From Actinomadura sp. 7K507 (GTDB lineage Bacteria > Actinomycetota > Actinomycetes > Streptosporangiales > Streptosporangiaceae), in the NCBI RefSeq assembly GCF_004348425.1, contig NZ_SMKK01000025.1:1-51885 (forward strand): DNA of 51,885 bases. Reading direction: 5' to 3'. The notes beneath the pieces were generated by a model that was given only the letters and a program-made list of their open reading frames with translations, did no database searches and was not told where the DNA came from. The position numbers were made by a program, and so were the translations under genes. This document shows, one piece after another, positions 6,978 through 14,995 of the stretch; the first letter of the stretch is position 1; each line of letters begins with the position of its first letter.

Positions 6978-9900
6978 CTACTTGCTCTTGTTCTTCTTCT
7001 TGCTCTCGCGGCTCGCGGCCGCCGTGCTGGAACCCGCGGGCTTCCCCGCCGGGTACCCGGCACGACGCACCAGGGTCTTGACCAGCTCGCCCAGCGCCTC
7101 CTCCTTCGTCGCCGCCTTCGCGAACTTCGACGGGCGGCCCCCCCGTGCGCCCCCGAGGTGCTTGACGAACCGCGACACGCTATCGTGCAACCTCGTGCGC
7201 TGGCGTCCCGTCATCTTCTGACCCGGCTTCATGGGCACCTTCAGGCGCTCCCTGTCGAGGTGCTTCAGCGCCTTCGCTCCGCCATTGGTCTTCGCGCCCA
7301 CGAAATGCGGATCGCCGTTGTTCTTGAAAGCCTCGTGGAACGTGCTCGATCCGTATTTGATATTGTAGAGCTCGGTCATCGCCAGCAGTCCACCGATGCG
7401 TGAGCGATCCGTTTCGGAGATCGCCATGATCGGCATCATGGTGTTGTTATACGACGTGGTGCTCGGTGTCTCCTTGACCTTCATCAGGTGGATCATGCGT
7501 TTCGCCTCGTCGGCCGGTTTGTTCGTTCCCTCCAGCCGGTCGTAATTGGGCTTGTCGTCCGAGTCGTATTTCTTGTTGCCGACCGTGATCCCGAGGTGGA
7601 CGCCGACCTCCCGGCCAGCCTTCTTCATCGTACTTTCGAGGTTTCCGAAGTTCAGCCGGAATGGCTTGGCGACCACTCTATTGAGGAAGTCACCGCGCTG
7701 CTGGTAGGCCAGGGCGAAAAGCTGGCCGCGCTTGGAGACATCGAAGATCGGCAAGCCCGAGCGGGTGGTCCCTGTCGAAGTGACGGGCTGCTTCACCGCG
7801 TTCTCCGCGAGCTGGTCCGCCGCCTTATGGAAAGCTCCGATTATCTCATCCTCGGTGACATTGACCATCGTCCCGTCCGCCAGCTTGATCTTCACCGTGC
7901 CGCCGAGGTCGATGGCGCTGGTCGGGTTCCCCGTGACGAACGAGTAGAGGTTCAGGCCGTCGACGGGGCCGGCGGGGTCGGGGCTCGCCCAGCGGCCGCT
8001 CCACGGCGCCAGATAGCGGGCGCCGTAGTAGACGAAACCGCTGGATCGGTCGCGTGGCCGAGCGCTGTAACGCTCCACCTTCGCGTCGAGAGCGCCCGCG
8101 TCCGGAGCGATTGCGAAAGCCGTCCCGCCATAGGGAATGTATGCCTCGTAATTGAGCAGCGTCCCACCGTCTCCGAGTTGGAGGGCGATCGAGCGCAGCG
8201 GGTCGCTCAGGTTGAAGACCAGGTGTCCCGGTCCGCCGCCGGTGCGGTACTCGGCGACGGGAAGCGACTCGCTCACCACGCGCACCCGGCGCCGCTCGAC
8301 CACGGCGCCGTCCGCCGAGGTCTCGCGTTCCACGCGCACCGGCCCGACCTCGAGCACCTCGCGCCGGACGACGCCGTGCTCGGCGATCGTCCGGACGCGC
8401 TTCTCCAGCCCGTCGTAGCCGTAGCGGTCGCGGTCGGTCCCCGCGGTCAGGCGTTCGATCTGGTTCCGGTACGTCCATGCGACCGCCTCAATGCCGAGCA
8501 GTCGCGTCTGGTTCCCGTTCGGGTCGAAGAACGCGTCCACCTGACCGGCGGGCGCGATACGTTCGACGAGCGGGTCCGCGGACTCGCCGCCGAAGATCGC
8601 GGCCTCGACGGCGCGATTGGACGCGGCGGAGAGCACGAGCTGTTCGAACCACGGGTTCGTCTCCGACTCGTGTACCACCGCGTACAGGTTGCCGCCGGTG
8701 TCATAGGCGAACTCGCGGCGGTACCGCGCGAGGTCGGCGGGATCGACGCCGGATTCCGCCCACGGCACGACCAGCCCCGCGTAGCCGCCCTCCCGGTCCG
8801 CCTCCGTGCCCCGCCCGGCGTGCTCGACACCACGGCTGCGAACGAGCCGGTAAAGGGCGTCGTAGTCGTCGTCGGAGCCGGCGTCGAAACCGGCCGGCAG
8901 CTTGAACAGCGGGCCGAACGCGGCGTCGGTCACGTGGGTCACGTTACCCATCACGTCGCGGTAGACGGTCAGGTCCTGGAGTACCGCCCCGTCGGCGGTG
9001 CGCGTGGTGCGAATCGTTGCGAGCGCCGCGGTGAGCGGGTCGTAGCCATAGCCCGTGACGACGCCGTTGCCGTACGCGATCTCCACAGGCTCGCCCTTGG
9101 CCGAGTACGCGGCCGACACGACGCACGGCAGCGTCCGGGCATCGGCGGTGACGAGCGTCGTGGCGCCCACCCGGCCGGAGAGCAGGTAGGACGTCTCCAG
9201 GCGGTCACCGCCCGGAACCTCCTGCGCGCGCACGCGGCCGAGGGCGTCCAGCCGGCGGTTCAGCGTGTACGCGGTGGTCTCGAGAAGCGGCGAGTCGGGG
9301 GTGGAATCGCGGGGCGTCCAATCGGGGGAGGCCGACTCCTTCAGGAATCGGCGGCTCTCCGTCTTCGCCTCGCCCGTGAGCGTGTAGCCGGAGTACTCGA
9401 CCAACCCGCTTTCGTCGAACGCGCGCCACAGGCGGCCGTTCAGGTTCGCGGAGCTCGACGCCGCGTCGCCTGTCTCGACCGTGTCGCCATACACCCACCG
9501 CTCCGCCGTCCACGCGCGCGCGCCGGTGCTGGTCCCTTCGTGCACCACCACCGTGCTCAGGCGGCCGAGGGCGTCGTAGACGCAGCGCGTGGCCGTGCCG
9601 GAACCGTTGATCCACAGCACCGGCCGCCCCCGGAAGTCGGGCACGACGTAACGCGTCCCGTCGTCGGCGCCGACCGTGCGCAGGGCGCTCCCGTCCAGCG
9701 CGAATGTGCGGCGGAAGTTCGCCGCGGTCTCGGGGCTCAGCGCCGCGAGGCGCGCGTCGACGGCGAAGACCTGGTTGGCTCCGGCGTCGTAGTCGAAGCG
9801 GCTGGTCAAAGGCGTTCCGTGCTCGCGCAGGCCCGCAAGGGTGTGCAGGATGCCCGTCTCGTACGGCTTGTACTCGGCGGGGAGGCGCAGGCTGAACCCC

Positions 9901-12900
9901 GGTCGCCCGGGTTGGAACGCGATGGTGAGCGCTCCGCGGAAATCGAGGAATCCCTCGGCCCGGAGAAGGGGCAACAGCGCGGCGGCCATCTCTTCCGTCA
10001 TGCCGAGCGCGGCGAACGCCTCCGTGGTGGCGAGCGCGTTGTCCTCGACCGTCTCCGCGATGACGCGGCCACGGCCGTCGAACGCTCGGGTGGTGGGCGT
10101 GTTCGCGGCCAGACCGGATTTGAGCAGGGCCTGGCCGGCGAACGTGCCGAGCCCCACGGGACGGCCGTCCACGATGTGCTCGGCCCAGTAGCGGGACGTG
10201 CGGACAGTGTCGCAGAAGTCGCTCTCCACCTCGCTCCAGGCCGACCGCGCCAGCGTCGCGTGGACGCCGAGCGGCGCGTCGACGCGCACCAGCCGATCGA
10301 GCGCGTCGTGCGTGAGCAGGACCGCGACGTCCGCCGGCGAGGGGTCGGCGTCGTTCCCGCTGAGGTACGTGTCGCTGTAGTACGGCCGGTACTTCTTGTA
10401 AGGCGAGCCCTGGGCGTTGAAGCGCGTGCGCCCGGCCGTGATCCACCGCCGCGGACCGTCCGGAGCCGCCGGCTCGACCTCGATCTTCCGTTCGAAGACC
10501 CGGCCGAAGCCGTCCCCGTATTCGATCGTCAGCCACGGGGGCGGGACGGCCGTCCCCGGATACTCCTGCGCGACGACGCGGGCGACGGCCGCGGGGCGCA
10601 GGTCCGGTCCGTCCCACCGCCCCGGGTCGTGGTAATACAGGCTCTCGGCTCCGCCGAGCAGGCCCGCGGCGTCGCCGACGAGTTCCGCGAGGCTCGCCGG
10701 CTCGGGCCACGCCCGCCCCACGAGCGGTTCGAAGCCCACCCGGACGCCGCCCTCCTCGCCGTAACGCGAGGTGCGGACGACGCGTGCCAGCGGGTCCAGC
10801 AAGACCTCACTGACATCGTCGTTGATGTCGGTGACCCTTGTCGGCACGAGCTTGGTGTAGTCGAACGAGTCCACCCGCACGCGCTGGTCCCGTAGGCCCG
10901 GCCCGCTCTCGGTGGCCTCGGTGATGGCGATGCAATGCGCGTCGTACGCATAGGCGACGGTGGCCCCGAGCGGATCGACGCTCCGCGTGTGCACGTAGAA
11001 GTCCTGGAACGCGGCGTACGTCCGCACCGTGCCCGGCCGCCACCAGTACCCGGTGCCCGGCTCCTCGGTGAACCGCCCTTCCCGCGTGAGGATCGTCTCG
11101 AGCTGCGCCGCGTCAAGTACGGGGGCGAAGACGGAGCGCAGCCAGGCCCGCCCGGCGAACGCCCGCGGGTCGCGCCGCAGGAGCCGCTGCGGCCCGCTGG
11201 ATCCGAGGGGGGCCTCGGATCCGTCCGCGGCGTCGTAGTACAGGCGGCGCCAGTCGTACAGGCGGGCCTCGGCGCCGTCCCGGCCGTCCAGCGCGGCCGC
11301 GACCGCCTCCGCCAGGCCGGCGAAATCGAAGTAGTCGCTCGGCGCGGGAACTCCGAGCGCCTCGAACGAGCGCTCCTGGTACGGAAGACCCACGAAATGC
11401 GGCTCACCGCCCCCTTCGTTGACGAAGTCGTCGAGGTCGACAAGGATGCGCGGGATCCGCTGCTCCGGAAGCGTGCCCGTGCGGCCCGGGCGCCGCGGAT
11501 AGTGCACGGCCACGCTCCGCGTGGCGTTGTCGAACGCGTCGTACTCCAGGACGGCGCGTTGCGTCATCACCGGATCAGCGGCGTTCCGCTCGTAATCGGT
11601 CTCGAACGTCTCGCGCTCGCGGACCGAGTACACGCCATAACGTCGCGCTGCGGGCTGCTGCCGCAGGACGACCTCGTAGTTCTGCTCCGCAACGTCGTAC
11701 GGCACCGATGCGTCGGCGGTCCCGTCCTTGCCGTACCGCTCGGTGCGCAGCCGCAGGCCCGCCAGCGCCGCCGTCGCCTGACGATGCGCCTCGGGATCGT
11801 CCGGCGGGACGCCGTCCCAGACGTGCACGCTGCCCGGCATCCGATACGCCGACGGGTCGCCCGGGAAGAACCCGGCCCGGTAGGCGTCCTCGAGCCGTTC
11901 GCCGCCGAGCCAGGCGCCGACGTGGTACCAGGTCTTCACCAGCAGGGGCGGCACGGCGAACGCCGCCGTCTCCGCATCGGCGTCCGCGAGATCGAGGCGC
12001 TCGGCGTTGCGGCGTTCTACCAGGCCGAAGCCGCGGAACCGCCGCTCGACGGCGTCGTAGTGGCCGTGCCGGTAGCGGTAGTCGGTGACGAGCCTGGTGC
12101 GCGACACTCCGTCGACCTGCTCGATCCGCGCGACCACCTGAACGGGGAACGGCAGGAACGTCAGCCACGGGACGCCCGCCCGCTCGTCCTCCAGCCGGTA
12201 CGCCGCCGAACTGCGGTAGGTGACCCGTGTCCGGGCCCCGAGGTGGTTGTCGATGCCGTCCAGCAGGGACGGACGGGCATCGCCGGCGAGCGTGCAGCTC
12301 CACGTGCGGTCGCCGAGGACGTCGGACACCAGCACGCTCTGCGCCCCGATCCCCGAGACGTCGGCGAAACGCACCTGGCCTCCCGAGATCACCGCGGTCG
12401 GCAACGGGATCTCGATCGGTTCGGCGAAGCCGTTGCCGGACTGGTTCATCCAGACGCGCAGGCGGGAGCCGGCCGCGTACACGAGGTCCGAGGCGCCGCT
12501 GCCGTCCAGGTCGGCGAGGAACACGCGGGACGGGTCGAAGCCGGCGCCCAGCCGCGGCGCGTCGGCCAGCGTGACCTTCGGGGCGAAGGCGCCGAAGCCC
12601 AGGCTCGGCCAGCACTCCACGCTGCCGTCCGCGATCCGCACCACTTGCGTGCCGCCGGCGCCGAGCACATCGCCGAAGGAGACGACCGCGCCGGGGGCGC
12701 TCGGCACGAGCGGATCCACCACCGCGTCGTTCTCGACGTCGGCGGGGGCGCCGAACCCGCGGCGGCCCTTGAACGGGTAGACGCGCACGCGGTCCGGCGT
12801 GAGCACGACGAGGTCCCTGCGCCCCGTGCCGGACAGGTCCGCGAGAGCCGATCCGGCGGCGGCCAGCTCGGTGGGCACGCCCGGAAGCGGGGTAAACGGC

Positions 12901-14390
12901 GCCCAGTCCCCGTTCTCGCGCTGCCGGTAGACGCCCGTCCCGCCGTCCGCACCGGTGAGGAGTTCGAGCCGTCCGTCGCCGTCGAGGTCGAGCAGCCGGA
13001 CCGTGCTCGACTCGACGGCGCGCTCCACGGGGAAGGAGCCGGGCTCCTGCGGCGGGCCGAGCCGCACCGGCCCGCCGCCGGCGGACCGGGGAGCGCGGTA
13101 CAGGACGCTCTCGCCATCGGCGTACAGGACGCCGGGCAGCCCGTCCGCGAGCATGTCCACCCATACCGACGGTGCCTGGCCGAGCCCGCTCAGCGGCCGG
13201 TCCCGCTCGTCGAGCACCGGTGCGAAGTGCTGCTCGGCCGGCCGGAACGGGATGTAGTGGAAGTCCAGCGGCGGGAGCGCGGCCGTGCGGTAGTGCGTCA
13301 CCGCGCCCTCCGCGCCCTCCGCGCCCTCCGCGCCCTCCGCGCCGTCCGCGCCCTCCGCGCCGTCCGGCGTGTAGCCGATGCTGTCCACGCGGACCAGCGT
13401 GGTCATGCCGGGCGTCTCGTCGTAGGTGAGCCGCACGTCGTGCGTCAGAACCGGCTTCGGGCCCAGCTCGGGGAAGTGGTGGAACGTCAGCAGGTTGCGG
13501 CACAGCCGATGCGTCCGCACCTCGAACCCTGTCGTGTAGCTGGAGAAGGGATCCTGCCGGGCCGACCAGGTGCGGACGGGCACGCTCGGGTCCGGGTTGG
13601 ACGGCGCGACGTCGTACTGGCCGTAGTCGAAGACCATGTCGAACAGCCAGTCCGTCTGGGGAAGCGGCCCGACGCCGAAAGGCGGCGCGGCGTACGGCAC
13701 GGTGTTCCCGTAGCGCAGCCGACTCGGGTACCGGTTGGCCGTTTGCTCGCGTCCCACCTCGTACACGGCGTCGGGCACGCCTTCGGTGTTCTCCGCGACG
13801 TACTCGGCGAGGATGGCGTTCCCCTCCGCATCGGACGACACGTCGAGCAGCCATTCGGCCACGCGCCGCGAAGCGTGCGGATCACTGATGCGGCTGAGGG
13901 CCGTGCGACCGTACAGGCTTGTGACGTTGTCGCCGTTGACGGTGCGCCAGAATGCGTCACCGGTCTCGTCGGTCCAACGCTCGATCACGTCGAACGTCTC
14001 GTTCCGGCGGGGGGCGTAAGCGGCGACGGTGTACGTGTGCGAACCGACGTGCTCGGTTCGCACCTCGCCGTCCAGCGGTACCAGTTCGCCGTGGCCGCTC
14101 AGCACGAAGACATCGTCGTCGGCGTAGCGCGGCACCCCGTGGCTCGTGCGGCGCCAGACGCTCGGCAGTGTCAACGAGAACCCGAGCCCGTACGGGCTCG
14201 GGCCGTCGAGCGAGCTGTACGTGAGCGCCAGTTCGGGCGCGAATCCGCGCGCCTCGGACGACGCGATGGGCACCGTGAGGCCAGCGATGCCCGTGAACTC
14301 GTCGGAGTGGAAGGTCTCGCCGACCCCGGTGGGCGTGCCCGCGCTGGACGCGAAGTCGACGCTCTGGACGCCGAGGCTCTCGGAGCTCAT
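6978..14390 (-). CDS. Tc toxin TcB-TcC fusion protein with C-terminal cargo
   Basis: A 2470-aa protein that should form the RHS cocoon of a Tc (ABC) toxin and carry its cargo. An SpvB/TcaC-like N-terminus (GETFHSDEFTGIAGL, TYSSLDGPSPYGLGFSL) leads to FG-GAP/VCBS propeller repeats (about 450-700), the TcdB mid-N signature (IDNHLGARTRVTYRSSAAY at 706 on, ERRFRGFGLVERR near 790), TcB mid-C, and RHS/YD repeats to about 2110. The RHS core (2112-2161) has both aspartates expected for autoproteolysis (SPDPAG and IDLGG). The last 309 residues are the hypervariable cargo, lysine-rich at its end and unrecognised. TcB and TcC are usually separate genes; here they are fused. ATG 14390 fits the SpvB start; in-frame codons back to 14561 lack homology. 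It is the last gene of the four-gene operon. Confidence 0.92.
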   Translation of the reverse strand: MSSESLGVQSVDFASSAGTPTGVGETFHSDEFTGIAGLTVPIASSEARGFAPELALTYSSLDGPSPYGLGFSLTLPSVWRRTSHGVPRYADDDVFVLSGHGELVPLDGEVRTEHVGSHTYTVAAYAPRRNETFDVIERWTDETGDAFWRTVNGDNVTSLYGRTALSRISDPHASRRVAEWLLDVSSDAEGNAILAEYVAENTEGVPDAVYEVGREQTANRYPSRLRYGNTVPYAAPPFGVGPLPQTDWLFDMVFDYGQYDVAPSNPDPSVPVRTWSARQDPFSSYTTGFEVRTHRLCRNLLTFHHFPELGPKPVLTHDVRLTYDETPGMTTLVRVDSIGYTPDGAEGADGAEGAEGAEGAEGAVTHYRTAALPPLDFHYIPFRPAEQHFAPVLDERDRPLSGLGQAPSVWVDMLADGLPGVLYADGESVLYRAPRSAGGGPVRLGPPQEPGSFPVERAVESSTVRLLDLDGDGRLELLTGADGGTGVYRQRENGDWAPFTPLPGVPTELAAAGSALADLSGTGRRDLVVLTPDRVRVYPFKGRRGFGAPADVENDAVVDPLVPSAPGAVVSFGDVLGAGGTQVVRIADGSVECWPSLGFGAFAPKVTLADAPRLGAGFDPSRVFLADLDGSGASDLVYAAGSRLRVWMNQSGNGFAEPIEIPLPTAVISGGQVRFADVSGIGAQSVLVSDVLGDRTWSCTLAGDARPSLLDGIDNHLGARTRVTYRSSAAYRLEDERAGVPWLTFLPFPVQVVARIEQVDGVSRTRLVTDYRYRHGHYDAVERRFRGFGLVERRNAERLDLADADAETAAFAVPPLLVKTWYHVGAWLGGERLEDAYRAGFFPGDPSAYRMPGSVHVWDGVPPDDPEAHRQATAALAGLRLRTERYGKDGTADASVPYDVAEQNYEVVLRQQPAARRYGVYSVRERETFETDYERNAADPVMTQRAVLEYDAFDNATRSVAVHYPRRPGRTGTLPEQRIPRILVDLDDFVNEGGGEPHFVGLPYQERSFEALGVPAPSDYFDFAGLAEAVAAALDGRDGAEARLYDWRRLYYDAADGSEAPLGSSGPQRLLRRDPRAFAGRAWLRSVFAPVLDAAQLETILTREGRFTEEPGTGYWWRPGTVRTYAAFQDFYVHTRSVDPLGATVAYAYDAHCIAITEATESGPGLRDQRVRVDSFDYTKLVPTRVTDINDDVSEVLLDPLARVVRTSRYGEEGGVRVGFEPLVGRAWPEPASLAELVGDAAGLLGGAESLYYHDPGRWDGPDLRPAAVARVVAQEYPGTAVPPPWLTIEYGDGFGRVFERKIEVEPAAPDGPRRWITAGRTRFNAQGSPYKKYRPYYSDTYLSGNDADPSPADVAVLLTHDALDRLVRVDAPLGVHATLARSAWSEVESDFCDTVRTSRYWAEHIVDGRPVGLGTFAGQALLKSGLAANTPTTRAFDGRGRVIAETVEDNALATTEAFAALGMTEEMAAALLPLLRAEGFLDFRGALTIAFQPGRPGFSLRLPAEYKPYETGILHTLAGLREHGTPLTSRFDYDAGANQVFAVDARLAALSPETAANFRRTFALDGSALRTVGADDGTRYVVPDFRGRPVLWINGSGTATRCVYDALGRLSTVVVHEGTSTGARAWTAERWVYGDTVETGDAASSSANLNGRLWRAFDESGLVEYSGYTLTGEAKTESRRFLKESASPDWTPRDSTPDSPLLETTAYTLNRRLDALGRVRAQEVPGGDRLETSYLLSGRVGATTLVTADARTLPCVVSAAYSAKGEPVEIAYGNGVVTGYGYDPLTAALATIRTTRTADGAVLQDLTVYRDVMGNVTHVTDAAFGPLFKLPAGFDAGSDDDYDALYRLVRSRGVEHAGRGTEADREGGYAGLVVPWAESGVDPADLARYRREFAYDTGGNLYAVVHESETNPWFEQLVLSAASNRAVEAAIFGGESADPLVERIAPAGQVDAFFDPNGNQTRLLGIEAVAWTYRNQIERLTAGTDRDRYGYDGLEKRVRTIAEHGVVRREVLEVGPVRVERETSADGAVVERRRVRVVSESLPVAEYRTGGGPGHLVFNLSDPLRSIALQLGDGGTLLNYEAYIPYGGTAFAIAPDAGALDAKVERYSARPRDRSSGFVYYGARYLAPWSGRWASPDPAGPVDGLNLYSFVTGNPTSAIDLGGTVKIKLADGTMVNVTEDEIIGAFHKAADQLAENAVKQPVTSTGTTRSGLPIFDVSKRGQLFALAYQQRGDFLNRVVAKPFRLNFGNLESTMKKAGREVGVHLGITVGNKKYDSDDKPNYDRLEGTNKPADEAKRMIHLMKVKETPSTTSYNNTMMPIMAISETDRSRIGGLLAMTELYNIKYGSSTFHEAFKNNGDPHFVGAKTNGGAKALKHLDRERLKVPMKPGQKMTGRQRTRLHDSVSRFVKHLGGARGGRPSKFAKAATKEEALGELVKTLVRRAGYPAGKPAGSSTAAASRESKKKNKSK
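13303..13365 (-). repeat. Seven 9-bp tandem repeats inside TcBC
   Basis: Seven consecutive units of GCGCCCTCC (two with a C-to-G change, GCGCCGTCC) encode a Gly-Ala-Glu/Asp tract at about residues 342-362 of TcBC, in the N-terminal SpvB/propeller region. Nine-base units keep the frame, so copy-number change would alter loop length and not switch the gene off. Confidence 0.9.
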
Positions 14391-14473
14391 GGTCGTTCCC
14401 CGCGCGTTCGGCCCAAGCGGGTCGGCCGGGTCGCGGGTGATGCATCGACCGGGTCGCCACGCGCATTCGCCTC

Positions 14474-14995
14474 TCAGTCGCGCTGTTCCGGGTGCGGCCA
14501 CTTGCCGAGCGGGCAGCCCTCGGTGGGGACCGCCGCCTTCTTGGCGGCGACGCACCCGCACGCCGAGCAGACCCGGCTGTCGTCGGCCAGGATGGTGAGC
14601 CCGTTATAGACGAGCCGGTCCGGTGCCTCCACGAGCTCCGGGCACGCCAGGCAGGTCCGCCACCGGGCGTCGTACGCCGCCGCGTCGAGCCGCTTGAATC
14701 CGGCCGCGCCCCAGCGCGCGAACGCCTTCGCTGCCGTGCCGAGCAGCGACGTCGTGGGCGCCTTCTCCGCGGCCCGTTCGTAAGCGGCGTTCCGCGGGTC
14801 TTCCAGCAGCGCCTTCTTCAGCGTCGGGGACTCGCGGGCGAACAGCAGGTAGAACCCGAACGCCCTGTCCTCCAGGGCCCGCCGCGTCACCGCGGCGGGC
14901 GCCGGACCGTCCAGCCCGGCCAGCTCGCCGAGACGCGCCCGAACCTCGTCCCAGTCTTCGAGCCACCCGAGCTCCTCGATACCGGACGTCGTCAT
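14474..14995 (-). CDS. Cys-motif protein encoded between Tc toxin subunits (173 aa)
   Basis: A soluble 173-aa protein with a helical N-terminal half (1-115) and a C-terminal cysteine pattern CxxC...CxxCxC...C (CLACPELVE, then RVCSACGCVAAKK, then GCPLGKWP), which suggests a zinc ribbon or other metal site. I do not recognise a named family. Its ATG overlaps the TGA of the preceding Hint gene (ATGA at 14992-14995), which points to translational coupling, and the TcBC gene begins 83 bases after its stop. Possible roles are chaperone, assembly factor, or cargo-processing partner of the toxin; none is proven. There is no signal peptide or membrane segment. Confidence 0.8.
   Translation of the reverse strand: MTTSGIEELGWLEDWDEVRARLGELAGLDGPAPAAVTRRALEDRAFGFYLLFARESPTLKKALLEDPRNAAYERAAEKAPTTSLLGTAAKAFARWGAAGFKRLDAAAYDARWRTCLACPELVEAPDRLVYNGLTILADDSRVCSACGCVAAKKAAVPTEGCPLGKWPHPEQRD

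Noticed and set aside
13303..13365. Tandem repeats as a CRISPR-like array.
   Set aside because: Units are contiguous 9-mers without spacers inside a coding region.
14391..14561. Longer TcBC start at 14561.
   Set aside because: The extra 57 codons overlap the preceding gene in another frame and show no family similarity; the SpvB-like N-terminus begins right after ATG 14390.
7488..14609. Very long plus-strand frames (over 1100 codons each) opposite the TcBC gene.
   Set aside because: They are GC-driven antisense shadows with Arg/Val-rich composition and no domain similarity; the minus-strand protein has clear SpvB, TcB and RHS signatures.
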